21,763 nucleotides of DNA from Bacilli bacterium (lineage in GTDB: Bacteria; Bacillota_I; Bacilli_A; RFN20; CAG-826): NCBI GenBank assembly GCA_016296285.1, contig JAEDJP010000011.1, positions 1 to 21,763 on the forward strand, written 5' to 3'. The notes beneath the pieces were generated by a model. The model worked only from the letters and a program-made list of their open reading frames with translations. It was not told where the DNA came from and did not search any database. The position numbers and the translations under genes are program-made. Each line of letters starts with the position of its first letter. Position 1 is the stretch's first letter. This document shows positions 14,614 through 21,763 of the stretch, piece after piece.

Positions 14614-16299
14614 ATGAAAACGACCAGGCTTATTCCCTTTTTGATCGCGACCGGCTTCTTGGTTGCCTGCGGCAGTACGGAAGGTCCCGCCTCTTCTGAG
14701 ACCATCCCCTCGTCGAGCGAAGACGTTTCTTCCGCGACTTTGACGGAAGAAACCCCATCGGCATCTAGCGAAGACACCACGAGCGAATCTTCTTCTAGCG
14801 AAGACACCACGAGCGAATCTTCGATTTTAAGCGAGGATTCCTCGAGCGAAGAATCCTCCGAAGAAGAAGACCCGTTCCTGACGATCGCGGAAGCGAAAGA
14901 AAAAGAGGCGAATACCTCCGTTTCCGTGAAGGCGATGATTGCTTCCATGACCAGTTCTGGTTTCTATGCGAAAGACGACACTGGTTATACCTTCGTCTAT
15001 ACCGCGAGCAGCGGCATCGACCTCTCGGGTTACGCGATCGGCGAGACCGTCCAGATCGATGGTTATGCTTCCCTCTACAATTTCTCGCACCAAATCTCTT
15101 CCTACAAGGACGAGAACGAGGAAGTCCATCCCGTCGTCTTGACCAAGGTTGCTGAGGCGGTTTCCTTCGCCCCGGAATTCGCCCCCACGACGATCGGAAC
15201 GCTTCTCGATAACGACAATCTCGACGCCTCCATCTATGGCACCCCGGTCAAGGCCCGAGGATATGTCTATTATGCCGGCGAATACAACTTCCCCTATGGT
15301 ATTAAGGATGAATCCGGCGATTCCCTGTTGATTTCTCGCTACGCGACCCTTGCCTTTGATCCTTCGAGCCTCTCTTCTCTAGAGAATCTCTATGTCGAGC
15401 TAAACGGCTTCGTTTATTGTTATGCCTCGAACGCTTTCGTTCTCACCGTCGATTCCGGCGCTGCCCTTGAAGCGGAACAAATGAGTGATGTAGAAGCTGT
15501 CAACGCCGCGGCCTACTACCTCAAGAACGAGATTAATGGCGCGACCACCACGACGGATTACGCGCTGCCTTCGAGTCTCTATGGCGCTTCTATCACCCAT
15601 ACGAGCGATAAGCCGGAAGTCCTTTCGAACGCCGGCGTCTATACCGCGCCTAGCGGACCGACCGAAGTCACCTATACCGCCGCCATCAAACGTGGCGAGG
15701 CTGAGCAATCCGCGACCTTCAAGATCACGGCTCTTGTTGCCTCTCCCGCCAAAGTCGTCCTCAGCGAAGTCTATACCGCTGGTGGCAATTCCGGCGCGAC
15801 CTACAATTGCGATTTCGTCGAGCTTTATAACCAAACGGACGAAGACGTCGACCTCTCGACCTATAGCCTCCAAAACTGCGCGACTGGCGCGACCTCGACC
15901 TTTGCCGTCCATGCTCTTTCCGGCACCATCAAGGCTCATGGCTATTTCTTGATTCGCGGTGGCATCAACGCAAATGCGGCTGCTTCCTGTGCGGCGATTG
16001 AGGAATATGACCTCGCCCTCGATAAATTCAACCCGGGCGCGAAAGACTATATGCTTGCTCTCGCGAGCAACCAAACCCAGGTGACTCTCGATCGCTCCGG
16101 AACCCCGGTCGTTGTTAGTTCCGACAACGTCATCGACTTCCTCGGTGCTGGCAAAGCCCCCGCTTATGAAGGAGAGAAGTGCACCGTTCCCGATAACGCA
16201 AAGTCCTTGCAACGCATCGATCCGGAAGTCGACACGGACAACAATCGCGCGGATTTCGTCGCCGCGACCCCGACCCCGAGAAAGTCCTCCGCCCAATGA
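14614..16299 (+). CDS. Lipoprotein with OB-like, Ig-like and lamin-tail domains
   Basis: A 561-residue protein starting at the ATG 14614, with GGAG about 9 bases before it; an in-frame ATG at 14599 would remove that site. The signal peptide ends in FLVAC (Cys19). A Ser/Glu/Thr linker (20-87) contains a 10-codon tandem duplication. Two OB-like beta modules follow (about 88-185 and 190-285; GFYAKDDTGYTFVYTASSGI, IGETVQIDGYASLYNF, IYGTPVKARGYVYYAGEYNF). An atrophied bacterial Ig-like domain lies at about 293-375 (AAYYLKNEINGATTTTDYAL, ITHTSDKPEVLSNAGVYTAP). Last is a lamin-tail domain at about 380-500 (KVVLSEVYTAGGNSG, CDFVELYNQTDEDVDLSTYS, AHGYFLIRGG). OB plus lamin-tail combinations are known from extracellular nucleases, but no nuclease domain is seen here. 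Its TGA overlaps the next gene's ATG, so the two proteins are made together. Confidence 0.85.
   Translation: MKTTRLIPFLIATGFLVACGSTEGPASSETIPSSSEDVSSATLTEETPSASSEDTTSESSSSEDTTSESSILSEDSSSEESSEEEDPFLTIAEAKEKEANTSVSVKAMIASMTSSGFYAKDDTGYTFVYTASSGIDLSGYAIGETVQIDGYASLYNFSHQISSYKDENEEVHPVVLTKVAEAVSFAPEFAPTTIGTLLDNDNLDASIYGTPVKARGYVYYAGEYNFPYGIKDESGDSLLISRYATLAFDPSSLSSLENLYVELNGFVYCYASNAFVLTVDSGAALEAEQMSDVEAVNAAAYYLKNEINGATTTTDYALPSSLYGASITHTSDKPEVLSNAGVYTAPSGPTEVTYTAAIKRGEAEQSATFKITALVASPAKVVLSEVYTAGGNSGATYNCDFVELYNQTDEDVDLSTYSLQNCATGATSTFAVHALSGTIKAHGYFLIRGGINANAAASCAAIEEYDLALDKFNPGAKDYMLALASNQTQVTLDRSGTPVVVSSDNVIDFLGAGKAPAYEGEKCTVPDNAKSLQRIDPEVDTDNNRADFVAATPTPRKSSAQ
14764..14823 (+). repeat. Tandem 30-bp duplication in the lipoprotein linker
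   Basis: Two head-to-tail 30-base units (14764-14793 and 14794-14823) differ only in the last base. Each encodes ten linker residues around SSEDTTSES. The unit length keeps the frame, so copy number could vary between strains without breaking the protein. Confidence 0.9.
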
Positions 16300-17522
16300 A
16301 ACATCCCGTTTTCCTATATACGTCCCTTGTTTTTTCCCTCGCTAGCTGCGGGAAAGGCGGGGATGCGTCTACCTCGGTTTCCTCTTCCTTAGAAGAAGAA
16401 TCCCTTTCTTCGACCGCGATCACCGAGTCCTCTTCCTCGTCCTTGGAACTGACTTCCGACAGCACGGTTTCGATCGAGGGATCAAGCGACATCGAATCCT
16501 CTTCGATCGAAGAAACCTCTTCGGAAGAAGAAGTCACCTTCCTCGACGATGCTCTTACAATCACGTTCCTCGAGATGAACGAATGCTATGGGGATTCCTT
16601 CCTCATCCAATACAAGGATTTCGATATCCTCGTGGACGGTGGTGCCGTCGCGGATGCCTCAAGCGTTCGTGCTGGATTGAAGAATTACGTCACGGACGGG
16701 ATTCTCGATATGCTGATCGTCAGCCATCCCCACGCGGACCATACGGGTGGCTTAAGCGACCGCAACACGTTCCGCGAGATCACGGAAATCAAAACGATCG
16801 TGGACTATGGGTATCAGTATTCGACTTCCCTGAACCGCGGTTATGAATCGAACCGCCAGAAGTTCATCGACAAAGGCGCGGTCTACTACCCAATCTCGAC
16901 CCTCTTTACCGATGACGCCCTCTCGCCCATTTTCCAAATCGACGAAAACCTCTCCCTTGAATTCCTGAATACCGGCGCCTATCTCGCCCCGGACCAAGTT
17001 CGCGATTCGGGTTTCAATCATAACGACACCTCGATCGCCTGCGCCCTCCGTTATCACGACACGAAATTCTTCTTCGCCGGAGACTTGGAAGCAAAGGGGG
17101 AACGCGCGATCCAAGCCAACTATCCGAACTATTTCAAGAATAGCCACGTGATCTTCAAGGCGTCCCACCATGGCAGCCTCACCTCGAACAAGGAGGATTT
17201 CTTGCGTTACCTCTCCCCGGAGACGATCCTCATCTCCGCGGCGTTGCTCGCAAGCAACCAAACCGTGAACGGCATCGTCGCCGAGCAACACCCCTATATC
17301 CAAACCCTGAAGACGTTTGAGAAATTCACGGAAGACGTTTACTGGAATGGCCTAAACGGCACTTTCCATTACGCGACGGATGGCCTTGGAAACACCTCCT
17401 TCGAGGGAGAAGGAGCTTGGTATTCCTATTACGTTGACGGGGCAAAAGTCGACACGGACGCGGAGAAAGATCTCCCGATGTCGAAGACTTCCTGGTATGC
17501 GCCTTATATGGCCTTAGCCTAA
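16296..17522 (+). CDS. ComEC-like metallo-beta-lactamase-fold lipoprotein
   Basis: A 408-residue protein whose ATG overlaps the previous stop codon (ATGA). The signal peptide ends in SLASC (Cys18) and is followed by a Ser/Glu linker (22-79). The MBL fold spans about 85-330: the start ITFLEMNECYGDSFLIQYKD with LVDGG, zinc motif HPHADHTGG (144-152), NHNDTSIACAL (241-251), FFAGDLEAKGE (259-269) and ASHHGS (289-294). This order (HxHxDH, N..S, GD, HHGS) is that of the C-terminal hydrolase domain of ComEC/Rec2, which is thought to degrade the non-entering DNA strand. There is no ComEC channel domain here. The protein is free-standing and lipid-anchored outside the cell. A role in extracellular DNA or phosphodiester hydrolysis is an inference. 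No competence genes are in the window. Confidence 0.88.
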   Translation: MKHPVFLYTSLVFSLASCGKGGDASTSVSSSLEEESLSSTAITESSSSSLELTSDSTVSIEGSSDIESSSIEETSSEEEVTFLDDALTITFLEMNECYGDSFLIQYKDFDILVDGGAVADASSVRAGLKNYVTDGILDMLIVSHPHADHTGGLSDRNTFREITEIKTIVDYGYQYSTSLNRGYESNRQKFIDKGAVYYPISTLFTDDALSPIFQIDENLSLEFLNTGAYLAPDQVRDSGFNHNDTSIACALRYHDTKFFFAGDLEAKGERAIQANYPNYFKNSHVIFKASHHGSLTSNKEDFLRYLSPETILISAALLASNQTVNGIVAEQHPYIQTLKTFEKFTEDVYWNGLNGTFHYATDGLGNTSFEGEGAWYSYYVDGAKVDTDAEKDLPMSKTSWYAPYMALA

Positions 17523-17536
17523 GCGAAAACCATGCA

Positions 17537-17560
17537 AAAAGGGCTCGGATGAGCCCTTTT
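17537..17560. terminator. Bidirectional terminator between convergent genes
   Basis: AAAAGGGCTC (17537-17546), loop GGAT, GAGCCCTTTT (17551-17560). A perfect 10-bp stem with A and T runs, usable from both strands. The minus-strand gene stop at 17562 lies directly beside it. Confidence 0.92.
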
Positions 17561-17561
17561 C

Positions 17562-20207
17562 TTATCGTTTTGCGCTTTTCTTTTTCTTATCGGAAAGCAT
17601 CTTTCTCTTGCGGAATTCCACCAAAAAGACAATCGCCGCGATCAAAGCGACGATCGCTAGAAGGGGCACAAGGGTCCACACGAGAATCAAGGTTTTCCTG
17701 TCGATGCGCTCAATCCCGTTGAGGGAACTTAGGAACGTCCCGTCGAGGTTCTGGATGCCCTGGGCTTTCTCTCTTGATAATTTGGCCTCCGAGACATAAC
17801 CGACTTCGAGGACGTTGTTGCCGCTCAAGTTTTCTTCGGGAAGGAGAACCTCGTTTCCCTCGAATTCCAGGAAGTTGCCGTTAAGCAAAGCGTAGGAAGG
17901 GACGAAGCCTTCCGTGGGGGTCAAGGAAGCGATGACGTTCGAGGTGCTGCTCAAGACCACGAGATTCCTTTTCGAGGTCTTTTCGACGACGCGTCCTTCC
18001 CCGCTCGCGACGCGGGTATAGAGGGTGTTCGTTTGCTCTTCCCCTTTTCTTGTTTCCATGAGCAGGAAGGGGGAGAAGGAAGATATTTCCGCGATGATGC
18101 CTTTTGAGGTGATAAGACACGGAATCTCTTCCGCGGAACTCGGGTCGATTTCCCCGTTCACGTCTCTCTTGAAATGGAAGAGCTTGAACGTCGTTCCTTC
18201 GATCGAGGGGTCATAGCCTTCCGGGAAGCCAAACGAGACTTTCATGTAACTGCCTTCCGGAATGCCTTGAGGCAAACCGCATAAATGCAAGGAAAGTTCG
18301 TAGGTCGAAGAAGAGAAGGGGACAAGGCCGGTCGCATCGATCATGCTCGTGGCATCGCTTTTGCCGATGCTTGTCGCGACCAAGGCGAGCTGCGAACGGA
18401 AGGAATCCGGAACGCTCTTGCCCTCGAGTTCCCAGTTTGAAAGGGAAAGGTCCTCTTCGTCGATTAAGGTAGGATGGGCGAGGACGTCCATGTATAGACG
18501 CCCTTGCGGAAGAATCTTATTGCACACGACGCTCGAATAGGCGAAGGCATAAGTTACGGGATGCGGGGCCTTCCTCGATTCTTTGCCGACGAGGTTCGCC
18601 GGGAGGAAGGAATAGACCTCTCCATCCGCGAGGAAGGAATCGCTGGGACGGAAATCGAAACGAAGGGTATTCGTTTCCTCGTCAAAACGCAGGTCGCTCA
18701 GACGATAATCGGAATCCGTCAAGCCATGGGTTGTCGATACCTCAATTCCGATGTTTTGCTCTTTGTCTACCTTTTCAAGGGGCTCGTCGTAAGTGAACTC
18801 CATCGTGTAACGAGAAAGGATATCGAGTTTTTTGGCATTGTCGGGCGAAACGGAGTTCGCGAACGGGCGGGCGATGGCCCCGTCATAGACTTCGTTCTCG
18901 ATAATCTCGCTTTTTGCAAGAAAGACGGAAGAAGGAAGATCGCTTTCATAGGAACCATTCGCCCCGGAGGGCGGTTCGTTAATCAAAGCGAACCGCAGGA
19001 AAGGGACGGATCCCCAATCGTAAAAGGAGACGGAATCCCCATGATCCTTTACCGCGGGAGATTCTAGAGCAAGCATGGAAGAAAGAGACGCATAAGGATT
19101 CCAGCGGATGTTCTCTTTTGTCGAGGTCTGGGTACTATAGGAGACCGCGAGGTATTTGCCTTCCTTCGCGAGTTCTTCAGCACCTTTGCCATCGATCGAG
19201 AAATCGGCCCGGAAAACCTTCTCGGATTCTCCTTCATAGGTCAGCGCGACGCCTAATGCGCTTTGGCCATAAGGGTTCGTCGAAAGGGAAGGATAGGAGA
19301 AGGCAAACGACGATGCGCCGATGACGCCTTCCTCTTTATGGTCGACGTTTGCATCGTCAAGATCGAGGAGGAACGCTCGCCTGATTCCGAGGGAGTCACA
19401 CAAGGTCGGGTCGACCATATACCATTGGTTCTCGATTTGAATATCGGTCCATAGATGCGGCTCATAGCTGCCTTCATCCGAAAGAAGATATCCATTCACA
19501 AGGACACAGGGAACGTCCATCGCATCCAAGATTGCCTTATAGGCCTTCGCGTAGCCTTCGCATACGGCTTCCCCAAGCACAAGCGCGCCATAGGGGCTGC
19601 GGATGAAAGAAGATTTCTCGGGGTCGTTTTCCGCGAAGCCATAGTTTGCCTTATCGACGAGGCGTTCCGCGGCGAGGCGCGCCTTCTCAAGATCGCTCTT
19701 GCCCTTTCCTTCCTCGACGATCGCTGCAATCGCGGAGGACAAAGCTTCGGAAGCGGATTTCGTCTCCGTCTCGTTTTTGCCATACCCTTCGACAAGGTAG
19801 GTATCCCGTCTCCCCGTGCCGATGCTGACGGCATAGGACTCCCCTTTCTGGCCGATGCTCAAGGAAATCGCATCCGCGTCCACGCTAAATGGGGCGGGAT
19901 GGTCGAGAAAATAAGCTTCCTTCGCCGCTCCGAAATCGTTAAGCAAGGCAGGAGATCCGCTTAAGAAATCCTGGACGTCCTTTGTCTTGACCAAAGAAGG
20001 ATAGACATCGTATTCCATTCGCCCAAGGAGGAATTCCTCGCTTTGGACCATCGCGTCGAGGCAACGATAAAACCCGACCTGATAATCGCTGGAAAGCTGG
20101 GATTCGAAATAACCTTGCTCCGCGAGGTTCCCGGTCGATTCCCCTTTCGCGAAGGGGGCGATGCCGAGGGCGAGCAAGGATGAGATGACAAGCGGCAAGA
20201 TTTTCAA
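17562..20207 (-). CDS. Secreted, membrane-anchored transglutaminase-like protein
   Basis: An 881-residue protein. GGAGG (20215-20219) is only one base from the ATG at 20213 but 7 bases from the TTG at 20207, so TTG is the preferred start, giving MKILPLVISSLLALGIAPFA as signal peptide. The transglutaminase-like core (papain-type fold) spans about 150-290 with Cys in VLGEAVCEGYAKAYKAILDA, His in EPHLWTDI and Asp in QWYMVDPTLCDS, so the Cys-His-Asp triad is complete. About 550 residues of beta-rich sequence follow, then a C-terminal membrane helix (about 841-864) and a Lys/Arg tail. Bacterial relatives include predicted cell-surface peptidases or crosslinkers; the substrate is unknown. An extended -10 (TGGTATAAT) lies about 20 bases upstream. 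It is convergent with the MBL gene and divergent from the antiporter. Confidence 0.85.
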   Translation of the reverse strand: MKILPLVISSLLALGIAPFAKGESTGNLAEQGYFESQLSSDYQVGFYRCLDAMVQSEEFLLGRMEYDVYPSLVKTKDVQDFLSGSPALLNDFGAAKEAYFLDHPAPFSVDADAISLSIGQKGESYAVSIGTGRRDTYLVEGYGKNETETKSASEALSSAIAAIVEEGKGKSDLEKARLAAERLVDKANYGFAENDPEKSSFIRSPYGALVLGEAVCEGYAKAYKAILDAMDVPCVLVNGYLLSDEGSYEPHLWTDIQIENQWYMVDPTLCDSLGIRRAFLLDLDDANVDHKEEGVIGASSFAFSYPSLSTNPYGQSALGVALTYEGESEKVFRADFSIDGKGAEELAKEGKYLAVSYSTQTSTKENIRWNPYASLSSMLALESPAVKDHGDSVSFYDWGSVPFLRFALINEPPSGANGSYESDLPSSVFLAKSEIIENEVYDGAIARPFANSVSPDNAKKLDILSRYTMEFTYDEPLEKVDKEQNIGIEVSTTHGLTDSDYRLSDLRFDEETNTLRFDFRPSDSFLADGEVYSFLPANLVGKESRKAPHPVTYAFAYSSVVCNKILPQGRLYMDVLAHPTLIDEEDLSLSNWELEGKSVPDSFRSQLALVATSIGKSDATSMIDATGLVPFSSSTYELSLHLCGLPQGIPEGSYMKVSFGFPEGYDPSIEGTTFKLFHFKRDVNGEIDPSSAEEIPCLITSKGIIAEISSFSPFLLMETRKGEEQTNTLYTRVASGEGRVVEKTSKRNLVVLSSTSNVIASLTPTEGFVPSYALLNGNFLEFEGNEVLLPEENLSGNNVLEVGYVSEAKLSREKAQGIQNLDGTFLSSLNGIERIDRKTLILVWTLVPLLAIVALIAAIVFLVEFRKRKMLSDKKKKSAKR

Positions 20208-20231
20208 GGGCATACCTCCGATTCGCTTAGC

Positions 20232-20240
20232 ATTATACCA
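20232..20240 (-). promoter_or_regulatory. Extended -10 element of the transglutaminase-like gene
   Basis: On the minus strand the sequence reads TGGTATAAT, a consensus extended -10. No good -35 is visible. Transcription from near 20225 would give a leader of about 18 bases with the GGAGG site. Confidence 0.6.
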
Positions 20241-20281
20241 CGCGCGCGAAATAGATTAATCGAACGAAGGGAGAGAAAACC

Positions 20282-20290
20282 TGCTATACT
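20282..20290 (+). promoter_or_regulatory. Extended -10 element driving the fluoride riboswitch and antiporter
   Basis: TGCTATACT is an extended -10 (TGnTATACT). The predicted start is close to 20296, right at the first stem of the riboswitch. The region at -35 is poor, as is usual for extended -10 promoters. Confidence 0.6.
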
Positions 20291-20293
20291 CTT

Positions 20294-20352
20294 CCCCGGG
20301 AATGATGTCTCCCTGGGGTTGACCCGAACCGCGTTTCGCTGATGACGTCTAA
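20294..20352 (+). promoter_or_regulatory. Fluoride riboswitch (crcB motif)
   Basis: The aptamer matches the fluoride riboswitch layout. P1 is CCCCGGGA/TCCCTGGGG (20294-20301 with 20310-20318, one bulge). It encloses the loop ATGATGTC. Then come a linker, the conserved AACCGC, a short P3 (GCG-TTT-CGC, 20331-20339) and the hallmark GCTGATGAC...CTA. The pseudoknot pairs GATGTC (20304-20309) with GACGTC (20344-20349) with one G-U wobble. Downstream, AAGCGTTTTT could close a weak CGCT/AGCG terminator hairpin, and the ribosome binding site of the antiporter follows. Fluoride binding normally turns expression on. Motif recognised by eye from the known consensus. Confidence 0.9.
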
Positions 20353-20377
20353 GCGTTTTTGCCTTGGAGGGACATCC

Positions 20378-21595
20378 ATGAATCTGTTTTTGACGCTTGG
20401 TCTAATGTTCGCCCTCGGGATCCTGGGTGGCGTTTTGCTTGAGAAAATTAAGGTGCCCAAAATCGTCTGGTATCTCGTTCTTGGCTTGCTTCTTGGCCCG
20501 TCCGTCCTCAATCTCGCCGATCCCGGCCTCCTCGAAGTCTCGTCGATCCTCCGCCAAATCGCCCTCGTCATCATCTTGACCCGCAGCGGCTTATCCCTGG
20601 ACTTCGCCGTCTTGCGCAAGATCGGTCGCCCCGCGATCCTCCTTTGCTTTTTGCCGGCTTGCCTTGAAATGGCCGGCATCGCGCTTTTCGCCCCCATGAT
20701 CCTCCCGATTTCCTTCCCGGAAGCCCTGCTTCTAGGCAGCGTGCTCGCCGCGGTGTCCCCGGCGATCGTCGTCCCGCGGATGATCGCGTGGCAAAAAGAC
20801 GGGTATGGGGAAGAGCATCGCTTCCCGGCCGCGATCATGGCGGGCGCGAGCTGCGACGACGTCTTCGTCATCGTCCTTTTCTACGCGTTCAAGGGTTTCG
20901 TCGCGACGGGCATCGCCCCCGATGTTTTCGATATCCTGCAGGTGCCCCTTGGCATCGTCCTTGGGATCGCTGTTGGCATCGGCTTAGGGTTCCTTTTCTC
21001 TTTTCTCCTCAAGAAAACCCATTTCCCGAACCCCGTGAACATCGCCTTGCTACTTGGGGCATCGTTCTTGCTCGTCGGCCTTGAGGCCTTGCTCAAGCCT
21101 TATGTCTCCTTTTCCTCCCTCCTTGCTATCTTGTCCTCCTCCATCGTCCTTTCGACGAGACGAAAAGAAGAGGCCGTCAAGATCGAGGAAGGCTACAAAG
21201 GCCTATGGACGGGCTTTGAACTCTTGCTTTTCGCCCTCGTGGGGATGGCTTGCGACGCGGGTAGGCTCTTCAGCCAGGAAGGGGCGCTCCTCGTCGGGGT
21301 CCTCTTCATCGGCCTTTCCTTCCGGAGCTTTGGAGTGTTCCTTTGCTTCCTTGGGACGCCCTTCACCAAGAAGGAGCGCCTCTTGGCCATCCTTTGCTAT
21401 CTGCCCAAGGCGACGGTTCAGGCCTCGATTGGGGGCATCGCCCTCGCGGAAGGGCTCCCCGTCGGCGGGCTCATCCTGACCGCCGCGGTGGTCTCGATCC
21501 TCCTAAGCGCCCCAATGGGCGCCTGGTCGATGGACCTTTCCTACCGTCATTTGCTGTCGCTTCCTTCCTCAAGGGAAGACAAGGCGCCGCGTTGA
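20378..21595 (+). CDS. CPA1-type cation:proton antiporter under fluoride control
   Basis: A 405-residue membrane protein with about 12 hydrophobic segments. Landmarks of the CPA1/NhaP-like exchangers are VPKIVWYLVLGLLLGPSVL (helix 2 region), ALVIILTRSGLSLDF (61-75), the unwound-helix region LAAVSPAIVVPRM and the ion-binding pair in MAGASCDDVFVIVLF (Asp160-Asp161). The loss of the long cytoplasmic C-terminal regulatory domain makes it compact. GGAGGG is 6 bases before the ATG at 20378; the upstream in-frame ATG at 20342 lies inside the riboswitch. Antiporters of this kind are a known target of fluoride riboswitches, where they probably handle the acid or ion load that comes with HF entry. The exported ion (Na+, K+ or other) cannot be told from sequence. 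Confidence 0.9.
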   Translation: MNLFLTLGLMFALGILGGVLLEKIKVPKIVWYLVLGLLLGPSVLNLADPGLLEVSSILRQIALVIILTRSGLSLDFAVLRKIGRPAILLCFLPACLEMAGIALFAPMILPISFPEALLLGSVLAAVSPAIVVPRMIAWQKDGYGEEHRFPAAIMAGASCDDVFVIVLFYAFKGFVATGIAPDVFDILQVPLGIVLGIAVGIGLGFLFSFLLKKTHFPNPVNIALLLGASFLLVGLEALLKPYVSFSSLLAILSSSIVLSTRRKEEAVKIEEGYKGLWTGFELLLFALVGMACDAGRLFSQEGALLVGVLFIGLSFRSFGVFLCFLGTPFTKKERLLAILCYLPKATVQASIGGIALAEGLPVGGLILTAAVVSILLSAPMGAWSMDLSYRHLLSLPSSREDKAPR

Positions 21596-21644
21596 TCGAT
21601 TTCCCTTGCTCTTTCCCCTGTCTATCGCCAAAATATGGAAGCCT

Positions 21645-21722
21645 CGGGATGTAGCGAAGCTTGGTTATCGCGTCTGCTTTGGGAGCAGAAGACCATCGGT
21701 TCGAATCCGATCATCCCGACCA
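21645..21722 (+). tRNA. tRNA-Pro (anticodon TGG)
   Basis: Acceptor stem CGGGATG pairs with CATCCCG (21712-21718), with discriminator A and encoded CCA. The anticodon stem TCTGC/GCAGA holds the loop TTTGGGA, giving TGG. The T arm is ATCGG/CCGAT with loop TTCGAAT. It lies 49 bases after the antiporter stop with no clear promoter or terminator in between, so it may be cotranscribed. Confidence 0.96.
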
Positions 21723-21735
21723 TTTATAAGGAATC

Positions 21736-21762
21736 ATCTCTGGCCTTTCGGCGGAGATTTTT
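21736..21762 (+). terminator. Terminator after tRNA-Pro
   Basis: ATCTC (21736-21740) pairs with GAGAT (21754-21758), with further T-G, G-C and C-G pairs inside (one mismatch), followed by TTTTT at the window end. Confidence 0.7.
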
Positions 21763-21763
21763 C

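Noticed and set aside
16296..17522. MBL protein as a classical beta-lactamase or RNase Z
   Set aside because: The order of motifs with a C-terminal ASHHGS and NHND is ComEC-like, and the beta-lactamase and RNase Z signatures are absent.
1..21763. CRISPR array, prophage or secretion-system cluster
   Set aside because: No regularly spaced repeats, cas genes, phage structural genes or secretion ATPases are present on either strand.

Overview
This window looks like the chromosome of a GC-rich, low-complexity-linker-loving Gram-positive (monoderm) bacterium. The best guess is an uncultured gut or rumen Bacillota/Bacilli lineage. The reasons are five separate lipoproteins with clear lipoboxes and Ser/Glu-rich linkers, strong purine-rich Shine-Dalgarno sites, a standard genetic code with TGA stops, C-ending codon preference, tRNA genes with encoded CCA ends, and a Firmicutes-type PotA with two TOBE-like segments. 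The taxonomic placement is an inference from style, not from a marker gene.

Layout. 1-4255: the 3' part of a spermidine/putrescine ABC operon (potA 3' end, potB, potC, potD), closed by a large nested terminator. The first ~140 bases do not belong to potA. They encode the end of a PstS phosphate-binding protein that runs straight into potA, so there is a rearrangement or an assembly join here. 4270-5353: a convergent acyl-ACP thioesterase gene, then tRNA-Cys(GCA) and tRNA-Arg(ACG), each with a recognisable promoter. 5354-6636: a clearly AT-richer island with a BRO-N-like/Fic fusion protein and a relic that resembles the start of an IS30-type transposase. 6637-10941: three lipoproteins (one unknown, one with an InlB-like repeat and a DUF6273-like C-terminus, one unknown with acidic tail). 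10944-11123: an unrecognised gene relic on the minus strand. 11192-13844: a MacB/FtsX-like ABC ATPase-permease fusion broken by loss of one dinucleotide in a CG tract. 13931-14488: a cysteine-rich DUF5714 protein. 14614-17522: a translationally coupled pair of lipoproteins, one with OB-like/Ig/lamin-tail domains and one with a ComEC-type metallo-beta-lactamase domain. 17562-20207 (minus): a membrane-anchored transglutaminase-like protein. 20294-21595: a fluoride (crcB-type) riboswitch controlling a CPA1-type cation/proton antiporter. 21645-21722: tRNA-Pro(TGG) followed by a terminator.

How it works together. Polyamine import (potABCD) and fluoride/pH homeostasis (riboswitch plus antiporter) are ordinary housekeeping modules. 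Between them sits a variable surface-protein region, rich in one-off lipoproteins and relics, with signs of decay (frameshifted ABC gene, two relic ORFs) and of gene gain (AT-rich Fic gene next to tRNA-Arg). The most interesting items are the lamin-tail plus ComEC-like lipoprotein pair, the BRO-N-Fic fusion with a perfect palindrome over its candidate -10 element, and the fluoride riboswitch on an antiporter with a possible mechanism for hiding the ribosome binding site.
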